From the NCBI GenBank assembly GCA_029891345.1, contig CM056998.1:174974239-175038238 (forward strand): DNA of 64,000 bases. The letters are read 5' to 3'. The stretch is from Dryococelus australis. Its lineage: Eukaryota; Arthropoda; Insecta; Phasmatodea; Phasmatidae. How positions within the stretch are numbered: the stretch's first letter is position 1; each line of letters begins with the position of its first letter. Under the pieces are notes generated by a model. That model was not told the DNA's origin. It ran no database searches and was given only the letters and a program-made list of their open reading frames with translations. The position numbers were made by a program, and so were the translations under genes. Below, in pieces: positions 34,948-46,103 of the stretch.

Positions 34948-35300
34948 GTTGTTCAGCAGTTAATCATTACCGCGCCGCTTCTGGAATCTTCAGTCAGATA
35001 CTGGTGAATCGGAAAATATTTTTACGGCCACTATCCACGCGCGGACGTGCGACGGGAATAAGGTGCTAAGGGGAATTGTCTCAGGGTGCTCCAGATTGCT
35101 TTCCCATTTCTATTCCGCCTCGCAAATACCCCAGAGTGACCGTGGACAGAGGCTTGATCTCGCGAAGGACAGTCGGCTCCGCTTCGTGTATAGCATCGCC
35201 TTAACATTCTCCTTCCCTTTCCTTTCCCTGGCCGGGTCATCACTGCTGACCACTATATTGTTATAAAAAATATAATTTAAACAAAAATAATGTGCACGTT
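34948..35300. other. GC-rich, unassigned
   Basis: A CpG-containing stretch at 35020-35240 with chance frames on both strands. Nothing recognised. Confidence 0.35.
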
Positions 35301-35301
35301 G

Positions 35302-35514
35302 TTACGTGCAGCAACAGGCATGCTGGCCTGGTTGCGGTAGCACAAACATATTGCGAAGAAGCGGAACGAAGCCCTGAGCTCTTCTAAACAAACCCCGCCA
35401 GGTAGGCCATGGGCTCCGAATATTAGGGCTGGATACGCGGCGAACGAGGTCATTGTCGTCGAGACACTGCGCCAGCAAGACGTCCAGAGATGGGGGCGTG
35501 CCGTCCGCCGACAT
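35302..35514 (-). CDS. Unrecognised 70-codon open frame
   Basis: Minus-strand ATG at 35514. The frame has GC-rich third positions (many G/C-ending codons), unlike the surrounding AT-rich intron, and starts MSADGTPPSLDVLLAQCLDD. I recognise no domain. It may be a fragment of a retroelement protein, an exon of an antisense gene, or chance in a GC-rich patch. No clear splice sites pair with it. Listed only because the codon pattern stands out. Confidence 0.15.
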   Translation of the reverse strand: MSADGTPPSLDVLLAQCLDDNDLVRRVSSPNIRSPWPTWRGLFRRAQGFVPLLRNMFVLPQPGQHACCCT

Positions 35515-36606
35515 GCGTCTAGTCTTCAGCCTACGGCATCATGAACAAGGTGAAGTCGGGCCATAGTAAACTAGTCAGAGTGGCCTTTTATATAAACAAG
35601 TAATTTAATAACGAATCACATTAATATCTAATGCAATGTAACCAAGTAAACTTAACGAGAGCTCCTCCGATTTAAAGAATAACCAACAATCTGTAACGAG
35701 TCGTAAAACATATTGTAACGAGATGTAATTTGATATTGAATTTAATACAGGGACGATAAAGGATATATTTGAGTTCAACTTGAGCACCCCTTATCCCAAC
35801 ATGTACGTTTAATATAAAGCACATTAAAGAAACACGCTTTCAAAAACGTAAGAGCGTGGTATGACTTCAGGGCCATTTGTCTGGCGTGTGAAGCGTAGGA
35901 GGCCAGGTCACAATCATAGTAGTTCCAGCATTGCCTCCTAGATTTCTTCCCCTCCAGTCATACCATCTAGTAGCTCATTCAAATTCCTTAAGAACAAAGG
36001 GAGGCCGGGGTCTTTAATTTATGTTTCCAACAGTAGTAAAACTGATTTCTGTAGCCAGCTTTTTTTTTCTAAATGTGCGTGCTTTTTGTTTGAAGAGATA
36101 TTTAGGATAGGACGCAAGGTAATTATGGGGTTGCTTCGAAAAGAATTCCTGTTTCTAACCTAGTAAGTGTGCATTACATTACAGCGTATAGAGCAGACGA
36201 GGTTGCAAAACGCTTCTTTCCAAACGAACGCTTTTTACAAGTGTCTGTTTATAATCTTTACTTCATAGGAATTGATTATTTTATTGGATGTCCCGCTATT
36301 ATGCTGGTAAGCAAATGGCGGGAACCAGGAGGAGTGGCTTAAATTAACCTACATTTACGTCTCTAACGGCATACTCGTACGCACTTATAACAGTTTTGAA
36401 CACCAAACACTGCGATCAGAAGGTAACGCCTAAGCGACCTTGATCACGAAGGCTGCCACCTAACAGCTATAAAAGCGATGCGCTTGAAATGCAGTGAAGT
36501 GTGTGTGAAATGTACAACACGAATTAACATATCTCCAGTGTGTTACTAGCAAAAAAGAAAAATCACTTCGGGACGATTTAAGAATGGAGATTTTACATAG
36601 TGTCCG
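35515..36606. other. Unassigned
   Basis: AT-rich sequence without recognised gene or repeat. Confidence 0.35.
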
Positions 36607-36611
36607 TTACT

Positions 36612-36862
36612 CCCTTTCAGGCTTCTGTATACGAAAACATGCCAGTTACTTTCAGGCTTCTGTATACGAAAACATGCCAGTTACTTTCAGGCTTCTGTAT
36701 ACGAAAACATGCCAGTTGCTTTCAGGCTTCTGTATACGAAAACATGCCAGTTGCTTTCAGGCTTCTGTATACAAAAACATGCCAGTTACTTTCAGGCTTC
36801 TGTATACGAAAACATGCAAGTTACTTTCAGGCTTCTGTATACGAAAACATGCCAGTTACTTT
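36612..36862 (+). repeat. Minisatellite, seven 35-bp units
   Basis: The word GCTTCTGTATACGAAAACAT starts at 36621, 36656, 36691, 36726, 36761, 36796 and 36831, an exact 35-bp period with one or two substitutions per unit. Because 35 is not a multiple of three and the unit lacks stops, all three plus frames stay open through the array. The predicted repeat peptides are an artefact of this. Confidence 0.95.
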
Positions 36863-37213
36863 CCGCCAATAAAGCGAAAGGGCACAGCTCAATGTTCAAT
36901 AGCCGAATACTCCACGACTGACTATAACACTGCACATCACGTCATTGTCTTGTAAGGGGAGGCAATATCACATTAAATGACCCGGCAAGTGTTGTTCTCG
37001 TATAATGACTCCCGCAAATCTCCCGGGAATGAAAGGGGCGGGGCCGTTAAAGAATTGCACCGACTCGTTCTAAACAGGAATGGACAAAACACGCGGGAGT
37101 ACCTAAGTGCGACTATTCGGGATCGAACCTAAGACCTACATTTCCAACGGTAATGAGGTCTGCTAATAATAGACACAGTGAGCGATGGCGTGTGGTCGCC
37201 AGTTATGACTGTG
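36863..37213. other. Unassigned, with a tRNA-like fragment
   Basis: A minus-strand B-box (TAGGTTCGATCCCG at about 37118-37131) suggests a degenerate SINE of the type at 14545. Otherwise nothing. Confidence 0.35.
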
Positions 37214-37474
37214 CAATAGCCACCCATCGATACTGTCTAGAAACGTAATAAGAATATCGACATATCTATTTATATATAGCTTGTATTAAGTACTGAAAAT
37301 CAATAGCCACCCATCGATACTGTCTAGAAACGTAATAAGAATATCGACATATCTATTTATATATAGCTTGTATTAAGTACTGAAAATCAATAGCCACCCA
37401 TCGATACTGTCCAGAAACGTAATAAGAATATCGACATATCTATTTATATATAGCTTGTATTAAGTACTGAAAAT
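37214..37474. repeat. Three near-identical 87-bp tandem units
   Basis: Units start CAATAGCCACCCATCGATAC at 37214, 37301 and 37388. They differ by a single base (TCTAGAAACG versus TCCAGAAACG), indicating very recent duplication or active homogenisation. Confidence 0.95.
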
Positions 37475-38264
37475 CAATGGCGCTATATCACAACAACCAA
37501 GATCAAAGGTATTCGTGTAATGCTGTGTAACAATTTAATACTTGTCTGCAGTTACGTGGAGTAAAAATTATACAGAATTTAAATACTTCTAAACCGACAT
37601 TTGTGCGAAATCGTTAGTTTTGGAATACCTTCAAAAACGCAATAACACAATATGTTACCGACGGGGCATGGGGAAGGAGAGACTCTGATTGCCTTTAAAG
37701 GCTGCAGCAGGAAAAAAGTTCACGAGTTCAGAGATCTATAGGACTGGCGTATTAAGTTACTATAATTTTCACTTCGGCTATTGCCATAAAAAACCACTTT
37801 TATTCTGAAGTAGGATGTGCCGTGTGCATGGCAGAGTCTTTCTGTTGCTGTGGTTGTGCTACTAAAGACTTGACAAGGAATGTCCAATATAATCTGGCGT
37901 GACTGCGAAAGTAACACTGATGTACAACTCCAGGGTCTAGTCGATTGTCTAAGTGGTGTAGCCAAACACTACACAGTCCCGGTTACCACGCGAAATTAAA
38001 AAGAAAGCCGTGGGAGAGTAAACACTCGGTAACCGCTGCTGCACCGTGCTGCACCGGTGCAACGCAACTGTTAGGAACACAGGAGCTCAGAGTCAGTGAA
38101 CCAACAATTAGGGTTCGCCACTCCGCCGGCTTAATTAGGACTGGCACGGCCAGTTAGGAACACGACAGCTTGGGAACAGACTACAGAACCTCTTTGTGTA
38201 CTCGCGTACACACGACGTAGTCGTATCCGCGTCTTGCTCAGACAATAAGGCACAATTTACTATT
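37475..38264. other. Unassigned
   Basis: No recognised gene or repeat. Confidence 0.35.
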
Positions 38265-38680
38265 CCATCCGGCTTTCAAGACCTCGTTGTTAAATCCCCG
38301 CCATCTTGGATTTTCACTATTTTAGCTATAGGTTCCATTTAAGAACGTTTAATGAGATTTTCCGCATGGCATGACATAAGTAATAGCTCCTTGTGTTTAA
38401 TAAGAATATTACATCGCTATGGAATCGATTATTTTCCGACTAGTATTGAAGGCAAGAAATAAACAGTTTTTTCTGGCTTTCGCTTACAGAAATGGTCCTG
38501 GAACAGCAATCTAGCAATACATGATTTAGAACATGTGCCATGTAATGCCCTACGGTTTGTCGACCCCCAAAATAAAATACAAAATCTGTAATGCATTTTA
38601 CGGCAAAAATTCCGAAAATCCAAGATGGCGGGGACTGATCCGCCTTAAGAGCCGCCCAAATCACTCTCAACTCAACTAAT
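38265..38680 (+). repeat. SINE 3' fragment interrupted by a TTAA-target element
   Basis: CTTTCAAGACCTCGTTGTTAA at the left and TTAAGAGCCGCCCAAATCAC at the right reconstitute the SINE body-tail junction found in the copies at 3211 and 38820. The intervening 351 bp is the insertion described next. Confidence 0.75.
38294..38644. mobile_element. TTAA-target element with CCCCGCCATCTTGG inverted repeats
   Basis: Flanked by TTAA at 38290-38293 and 38645-38648 inside a SINE. A perfect 20-bp inverted repeat (TCCCCGCCATCTTGGATTTT and complement) starts one base inside the left duplication and ends about eleven bases before the right one, so the ends are asymmetric. TTAA target preference suggests a piggyBac-type origin. 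No transposase remains. Confidence 0.7.
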
Positions 38681-38819
38681 ATTCTGAGATCAACTGGAGC
38701 GCGTGGGTCCGAGTTCAAGAACGGGAAAGGCTTCGTATGCGCCGTACCTAGGAGCACGTTGAGTGGCTGAGCACGAAAGCCAGTCATCTAGGAACTAATA
38801 TTTAGCTACGAGACTTTTG

Positions 38820-39085
38820 AGGGGCCGAGGTGTTGGTAGTGGTTAGACTACTCGCTTCCCACCATGGCGAACCGCGTTCGATTCCCGATGGGGTCGCTCC
38901 CGGATGTTCGCCTGTGGGAATCGTGCCGGACGATGCCGCTGGTCGGCGAGTTTTCTCGGGAATCTCCCGTTTCCCTCGCCCTTGCATTCCGACGTAGCTC
39001 CAAACTCACCTCAATCACCCTCATCGGCTCTCAAGACCTCGATGGTAAGAGCCGTCCAAATATCTTTACTCACTCACTGCATGCC
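38820..39085 (+). mobile_element. tRNA-derived SINE, near full length
   Basis: GGGGCCGAGGTGTTGGTAGTGG head, B-box CGTTCGATTCCC, body CGGACGATGCCGCTGGTCGG and GAATCTCCCGTTTCCCTC, tail CTCAAGACCTCGATGGTAAG followed by a CACTCACTCACTG-like end. Confidence 0.85.
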
Positions 39086-39127
39086 AATAGGTACTGTATA
39101 AGCTACAGTACACAGTAGTTATGGACA

Positions 39128-39187
39128 GTGATTTTTTTTTCCAAGGGTTGATTTGAGAAGTGCTCATGTTACCGCGAATAGCCCCTA
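39128..39187 (+). mobile_element. Family A right-end fragment
   Basis: GTTGATTTGAGAAGTGCTCA then TGTTACCGCGAATAGCC is the family A 3' terminus without the rest of the element. Confidence 0.6.
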
Positions 39188-39199
39188 CCAAAGTCGATA

Positions 39200-39887
39200 C
39201 ACTGTTAAAAATTTCCGTATATTTACGGAATTTTTTACGGAAATGTACAGTGTATATACGGAAAGGCAATCCGTAATGACGAAAAACGGAGTTAAGTCGG
39301 TAAATACAAAATACGGAAAGTCTCCGTATTCCCTTTGGCCTCGAGTTACGGGGACGAACAATGCCTATTCTACACTAAGCTTTCTCCATCACTGTAAACA
39401 AGAAAATTATCTTTTCTGCGGCAGTTAAGGTTATCCACGCGACTATGACCTATTCTTTCAAACATTAAAAAATTGCATCAGGCGTCTGTAACATTTGGCA
39501 ACACTGAAAATACACTAAATGTAATATTAACTGAGTGTTCTTTTATCATTGCTATACCACATATGTCAAGTGATATTGGTAGGTGAAAGGTTAGAGTCGA
39601 GGACTGGTAATTTTTTTACTCGGGTTCAAACCTCGCTTAAGTACAAAATATTTTAACTTTTTTTGTATAATTTTTTATACACAGTACAACACCCGCATAA
39701 CGAAGATTAAAGACATTTTCATTCAATCTTTTATTTTAAACGTAAAGTACAGAAATTTACGCAAAGTCCGTTTCTGAAAATCAATGTGTCCGTAGTTTTA
39801 CGGAGAGTTTACGGACACTTCTGAATAAACTTTTACCCGTACTTTTCCGTAAAATGAAGGATTTTTTTTTTTTTTTTTTTAACAGTG
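39200..39887. mobile_element. CACTG-ended element rich in TTTACGG words
   Basis: The left end is CACTGTTAAAAATTTCCG and the right end TTTTTTTTAACAGTG, with TA on both sides. Both arms are packed with CCGTA/TACGG words (TTTCCGTATATTTACGG; TTTTACGGAGAGTTTACGG). 688 bp. CACTG termini occur in CACTA/EnSpm and Chapaev-type elements. A GGTTCAAACC box at about 39623-39632 may be a tRNA-like piece inside it. The right end has a long poly-T run. Confidence 0.7.
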
Positions 39888-40250
39888 TAGAATTCGACGA
39901 GAGACGAGGAGGCAGCTTGGTTGGCCACTGTAAGGTGGACTGGAGCCGTGGGCGTCCCAGAGGCGGGTGCAGTGACCGCAGAGGCCTTCCACTCCGCACG
40001 ACGCAGTGTTATATCTCGGCGTGGAAAATACCAGGCTTTCTCCCGGAGTGCGCTGTCCCCTCAGGTCGCGCATGTTCCCTTGGAACCAAGCTGTGAAGTC
40101 CACTCCGCTGCTTCACTTTCGCGACACGGCTTGTACAAGCGGCGGACTCGCCTCCCCTCCTCCTACTCGAGCGACAACACGCACTTCACGTATTCCACGA
40201 CAATATCGGCAACTTCTACTAGCAACGGCTCAGGTGTCCAGCTCTTGTGT
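39888..40250. other. GC-rich, unassigned
   Basis: CpG-containing sequence with overlapping chance frames on both strands; no recognisable domain or repeat. Confidence 0.35.
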
Positions 40251-40669
40251 GGGCTGTTCGCGTTGCAATGAGCACTTTCGAAAGCCCTGCTTAAGATCTA
40301 CTTCTATGCACGTTGTGTATTCTTCCGCCTTTAGTAAAATTAACATTGCCATGAGCCTCATCACCTTATCCATGCGTCGGTCAAGTGAAACTGTGAAATG
40401 ATTAGGAAAGTAAACATTTTATAAATCTACTAATTTTTACACGCCGGTGCATTAAGAAAAAGCGAAAGCGAAATAAATAATTTTAATTATCGCAAATGGT
40501 TACCTAACATTTTATTCGATGTTAAGATATGGAACTACATTCCATCTATCGTTACCAACTTTACCGGGCGAATGTCACTCAGTGCGCCCATTGAAACATA
40601 TGCAGGCATGGGTAGCGTTTTTTATCTACGGTTGATTTCAAAAGTGCACACTTTATCGCGAACAGTCTT
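40251..40669 (+). mobile_element. Family A MITE, complete
   Basis: GGGCTGTTCGCGTTGCAATG to CACACTTTATCGCGAACAGT. Full family interior, including TGCGTCGGTCAAGTGAAACT. Confidence 0.87.
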
Positions 40670-40726
40670 TAGTAAAAGTATACAGTTGTTTCCAATGGAC
40701 CACTGCGCCGGCCTGTAGGCACACAA

Positions 40727-41131
40727 TAGCGATGTCGATACCGTAAAAAAAAAATCGATATAATTTGAATCCGTTATTTATAAAGTATCGTTTTACAAAA
40801 CGATATATCGAAAGAAAAATATAGATTTTCAGCACATCGGAATTGTATGTTTTATGTATTATAGGACTTAACAAATATAAAATTGTTCGGAATATTACAT
40901 ATTGAGGCTACAAGGCATTGTAGAAAGAAGTGACGCCGGTTTTTTTCGCATCTTGCAATAGTAAAAAAATTAATTTTTTAATTTAATTTTTGTACTTATT
41001 CAAAACCGATCTAATTTAAAAAATCTTTATTTCGATAAAATATTGTCGAAACATATCGACGATTTATATCGATATATAGTTGATTAACTATCGTAATTTC
41101 GATATACCGATAAATTTTTTTAACATCCCTA
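40727..41131. mobile_element. hAT-like MITE with clustered ATCGATA words
   Basis: Ends TAGCGATGTCGATA and complement TAGGGATGTTAAAAA. The 8-bp flanks GCACACAA and GTTTACAA agree at five positions, compatible with an old hAT duplication. The arms carry many TATCGATA/CGATA words, including TATATCGATATATAG. 405 bp, no coding capacity. Confidence 0.6.
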
Positions 41132-41415
41132 GTTTACAACATGCACAGCTCATTAAAAAGTAGTATATGCGCTACCAACATTGTTAAAAAAGAACGAATT
41201 AATTTGCATATGAAAGAAGAAAGCATAATATTATACTTTGTAACTCTGGATAAATATTTGGTTAAAATTTACCTGTTTAAATGTTTTGAAAATTAAACAA
41301 TGAGAGGCTATTTTTGATTGAAATTTAAGTGTTTCCATTTATGTTGCTTCAAAAAGCACACTTCATCAAGCAAGACCATAATAATTACTCTAATGCATAT
41401 AATAAACATTAGTAA
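41132..41415. other. AT-rich, unassigned
   Basis: Nothing recognised. Confidence 0.35.
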
Positions 41416-41822
41416 AGGCTGTTCATTATAAAGTGATCCCTTTTCAAATCAACATTAAGAAAAAGTCACTGCTCCTACCTGCATATATTTCAACAGGTGC
41501 ACTGAGTGGCATGCGCATAGTAAAATTGGTAACGATGGATGGAAAGTAGTTCCATACAACAACGTCGAATAAAAAAGTGTTAGGTAACCATTCGTGATAA
41601 CTTGAATTATTTCCTTCGACTTCAAGTTTTTTAATGCATTCAATTTATTTGTTTTAATGTATCGAAATGTAAAAATGAGCAAATTTGCAAATTGTTTACT
41701 TTTCTAATAATTTCACAGTTTCACTTGACCGACGCAAGAATAAAGTGGTGAGGATAATGGCAGTGTTGATTTTACATAAGGCGGAAAAATACACAACGTG
41801 CATACAAGCAGATCTTAAGCCT
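41416..41822 (-). mobile_element. Family A MITE, truncated, minus orientation
   Basis: AGGCTGTTCATTATAAAGTG then TTTTCAAATCAACATTAAG at the left is the reverse complement of the family 3' end. It stops after GCAGATCTTAAGC, so about 30 bp of the other terminus is missing. Confidence 0.8.
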
Positions 41823-42390
41823 ATAGTAAACTAAAATTTTTGCAGCCAGACACCCTAATATTTTGCAATGCAATACGGTGTCAGTTTAGACTTGACAGTC
41901 CTTTATAAACTTGGATGTGATGGTCCATAAGTACACCGGTTTTCCACGGGCAACTAACTGGTTCCGCATCTAAGGCCGTGATTACGATGACTTCATGTTT
42001 TTTGTGACATGAAACGAGTAACACGTTCAAGTAAGCCGGCTGCACATTGACTAATGTGTTTCAACGAGACCTATCATAATCATTTTAATAACGTTCGCGT
42101 GATAGAAAAGTTTGTCGGTGTCTAGCTTTTGCGTTATACGTGATACGTGACTACACCACGTGATCTCTCTGGCCAATCACAATAGGGACGATGCTGCGAT
42201 ATTTGCTTTTCATGGGGTTTTTTTTTTTTTTTTTTTTTTGCGATATCGTCTGCTCACGTTTTTAATTAATTTACTGCATCTACAATTTTCTCTCCGGAAT
42301 GAGAACGAAAGAGTAATAAAAGCTAAGCTAGGATAATCATTTTTTTTTTTTTTTACTTTGTAAATATTTAGCGAGCTTTGCGTTGCCACA
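41823..42390. other. Unassigned, with poly-T runs
   Basis: Poly-T runs at about 42219-42239 and 42340-42354; no gene recognised. Confidence 0.35.
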
Positions 42391-43271
42391 TCATATGAGG
42401 CCATGTCCGGATTCAGGTATATACTTGCGTACTTGCATCCTTGCATACTTCGCTTACCCTTGGCACCAAACTTGACGAATTCGGACCGTCAGTATTGTTG
42501 GCTTTGGTAACGGTTATTAGCCAGCTAACCACTTTTAATGTATATGTATTCCGAATAAGAATTTGATAATATTGCCGAAAGTTTTATGTGTTAAATCAAG
42601 TATTAAATAATATTTCAATTTGATTTACATTAACATATATTGTCTTGCATTATTGTATGTCAGTGCAATTTGGATTGTTTATTTATCTTGGCTTCTGTAG
42701 GTTATAGGCCGTTCACGGTAAAGTGAGCACTTTTTGACGCTGTTTCATCAGACATAATATCCAATAAATACATTTCATTGTGACCTCGGACTCTTGGTTT
42801 TGGGTATGGTGAATGTATACACTGGGTTAATTACGCACATGGCAGGGTTTACATTAACAAGTGGTGGAAGGATATAAATTGGCAGAAAGAAAAAAGTAAC
42901 AGGGGCTTCAAAAGTGCTCACCTTACCGTGAACGGCCTTTAGGAACATAGGTCTAGTACGAATTTATTGTTTAGACCTATTTGTAAGGTGAACCTTGCGA
43001 TTATTATTCACTCAGTTGGAAATTATATGTTCACGAAGTAGTAACGTTGCCCTATAAAACTTTTTAAAAAAATTATTATGTCGGAAATCATTTGTAACCT
43101 ACAAATTGCTTCTTAAAATGGCGGCCCTTATTCCGCAAGTACGCGAGAAGTATACAACCTCGTTTACTTGTATACTTGCATACTTCACTTGCTGTTCGGA
43201 CAGCCCTTACATCACTTCCGGGCACAGGTACGCACAAGTATGTACTTCAGGCGAATTCTGACACAGCCTTA
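42391..43271. mobile_element. Inverted-repeat element with TACTTGCGTACTTGC arrays, nested family B inside
   Basis: Left end AGGCCATGTCCGGATTCAGG and, on the complement, right end AGGCTGTGTCAGAATTCGCC. Just inside both ends are repeated TACTTGC(A/G)TACTT words (42419-42451 and 43165-43190). A family B MITE sits inside at 42705-42939. Superfamily not assigned. Confidence 0.6.
42705..42939 (-). mobile_element. Family B MITE, nested, minus orientation
   Basis: TAGGCCGTTCACGGTAAAGT to CACCTTACCGTGAACGGCC, with a diverged interior. TA lies at the left edge (42703-42704). Confidence 0.8.
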
Positions 43272-44430
43272 ATTATGTTTCTCTGAGGTGAAAAAAATAT
43301 GTGCATGAAAGGCAGAATCTTTATCATTAATTTTGCAATATTTAGTAGACCTACTTCACGAAAAACAATTTATTTTTCTCAACAGAACAAAATGTGCATA
43401 AGATTTATTCCCATACACACGAAAAACATGCCTACATCTCCCAGAGACATTTCGTTTTGGAGGTTACAGCGATCTACTTGTTTTCAAAGTTTATATAAAT
43501 CACGAATACCATACTATCGCAACCTGTTTTAGCCATATCAATGTTAATACACAAATACGCCCGTATAAGTGTCATTTTCACGATGTCCAATCCGAAAAAC
43601 AACAATACTTATACCTGACAGTTTTGGTTAGTACGCAAAGGTTACGTTCTTACGTGAATCATCATAATATACCTCCCAAAAATACCACGTATTGAGTGCA
43701 CGCGAAAGTGAAGTGTAATCCTTGTTACGTGCAACGCAAGGTCATCGAAATCCCAACCTAATGGCCGATATACCACATGAAATAAATAATCATAAACACT
43801 TCATGAATAATCCGGATCCAAGCAGCGCGGCAAGGCACAGACACTTCTCTGATGGTTAGTCGTGTATTTGTTGAAGTGTAGACCATGAGGCAATAACAAG
43901 TGCAAGACGTATAGACTTCAGGTGGTCACCTACCTGGATATACTTTCGCGTTCGAGGAAGAGAAGAGCGGGAACGATGACATAGGCACGCGCATCTAGTG
44001 CCCCATCGCCCGCTCCGCAAGGCACTGGCCTAGTGTTCAGGTGCACTCACAAACATCCGTCGCATCTGTCAGTCGCCCGTCCGCCAGGTGGCCACGCGAT
44101 CTTCGACCAATCGCAAGGCAACTTTTTTTTCTATCCGTTAATCCGTCAAATATATCTCATACTTTAACTTTCGATGGATGGGGCACCGCCTTCTGACGAC
44201 ATTCCGTAGACGCGAATATGCACTTAGAAGTAAAATGCAAGGCGATGGATATGCGTTTATTTATCTTGGTGGTAAATTCAGGAATTTAGAACATAAACAA
44301 TGATTCAGTATAAATTTTTATCACGTAAAAAAAAAATAATTTCCCCAAAATGTTTCTCGTGAAAATGTATTTCCAAACAAAATATATCTTCTACGAAAGA
44401 AAGATCGCGATGTTAAATTGTCACGCTGAA
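43272..44430. other. Unassigned
   Basis: No gene recognised. A moderately GC-rich patch at 43960-44110 is unexplained. Confidence 0.35.
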
Positions 44431-44958
44431 ATTTTGCCGGACAGAAGGATGAGGATCGACGGACGACGGATTCTTATGAGTCACTTTCAACTGACGAACG
44501 AAAAAACGGACGGATGACTGACTGGTGCGAAGGATGGTTGTGAGCCCAGTTTAATGTGTTGTCGACATAGTGCGACTACTTAGGGACTTTAAGCGGTGGC
44601 CGCATCATTTTGCCGGACAGAAGGATGAGGATCGACGGACGACGGATTCTTATGAGTCACTTTCAACTGACGAACGAAAAAACGGACGGATGACTGACTG
44701 GTGCGAAGGATGGTTGTGAGCTCAGTTTAATGTGTTGTCGACATAGTGCGACTACTTAGGGACTTTAAGCGGTGGCCGCATCATTTTGCCGGACAGAAGG
44801 ATGAGGATCGACGGACGACGGATTCTTATGAGTCACTTTCAACTGACGAACGAAAAAACGGACGGATGACTGACTGGTGCGAAGGATGGTTGTGAGCCCA
44901 GTTTAATGTGTTGTCGACATAGTGCGACTACTTAGGGACTTTAAGCGGTGGCCGCATC
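44431..44958. repeat. Three 176-bp tandem units
   Basis: Units begin ATTTTGCCGGACAGAAGGAT at 44431, 44607 and 44783. The only difference I see is one C/T (GAGCCCAG versus GAGCTCAG in the middle unit). Each unit contains short GACGGA-type subrepeats. Near-identity implies a very recent event or an assembly artefact. Confidence 0.95.
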
Positions 44959-46103
44959 ATTTTGAATATGAAATGTCTGTAGCAAGGCTCAATACTGACT
45001 CCCATTGTAGTTTCGCTCGTTTCCAGGTATTTTTTTTTTTTATACAGCAGTCCAAAACATTTGTTTTTCGCGATGTTACATGGCTCCAGAATAATATTAA
45101 TAGCATGAGTGATATCTTGAAAATACTATCTCGTTCTCATCCGGGGCATGTCTTCGTTTCGTAGGTAGAAGCACTGGAAATAAGTGTAATATTGTCGTCA
45201 AAAAATACGTATTGCTGTTAGGAAACTAGAAACAACAGGATAATGACAACAAGGTACGATGTTTCGTAAGAACTGGTTCATGTCGCTGCTTCGTTACCGC
45301 ATCAGCTACAACATGCTGCTTTCTGTAACTGCAGTTAAATCACGTCCGGAAAAAGTAACCTCGCCGCTGGCTCGTGAATGGCCGGCCACACTACTTTCTC
45401 CACTCCACGTATCTCGACGGTAAATTCTAAGAATTGACTTTCGTGTCTCTCACGCATATAGCGGTAGCTAAACAAGAAACGTGTCAAGCTCACAGATTTG
45501 TCGGGACAGTTGTTTTCGAGGTCTGCCGCACCATACGGAGGAGATGTAGGTGGGGCTTAACCACTGAATTAGTAAAACACATCTAGAGTTAACACTTCCA
45601 TGTTAACCAACAAACCACGAAGGCAGGTTACAACGTAATACCAAATTTGAAATTTACAGGTGTGCTACACCACCACCAGGAAGCCGTTTTGTTTCTGACA
45701 ACTGCTAGGTAGTGTAGCAGTCGATTGTCTCGTTTCATTTGTAATGTATCTTCGATTGTAGAAAACGTGATTATAGAAAACTATTACTAATTTATCATCT
45801 CGCGCACGCTTGATACTCATTTGCACGCCATCTTCTGCATAAAGATAAACATAATCAAACATTCTTATAGCAGAATAGTGATAAATGCGGGATTTGTTAA
45901 TTATTAGAGTCAAATACAACTAAATGTATCCAGTTAATAAAACGTTCACCGTCAACGCCTACAACATAACTTGTGTTTTAATAAAAAATTGAAATTAATA
46001 TTATTTTATATTAGTAAATCTATTATTTAGATAGTATCCAATTGTGTCCCCCTTATTATGTACGATAAATAAATTAAATATAAAAGCTTTTTGAATCCAA
46101 CCT
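44959..46103. other. Unassigned
   Basis: No gene or repeat recognised beyond a short poly-T at 45030-45040. Confidence 0.35.

Noticed and set aside
36612..36862. CRISPR-like direct repeats
   Set aside because: Units are directly abutting with no unique spacers, and the genome is eukaryotic.
36584..36955. Repeat proteins (FCIRKHAS / QASVYENMP / LLYTKTCQL)
   Set aside because: All are translations of the 35-bp minisatellite in successive frames. The period is not a multiple of three and no start context or homology supports coding.
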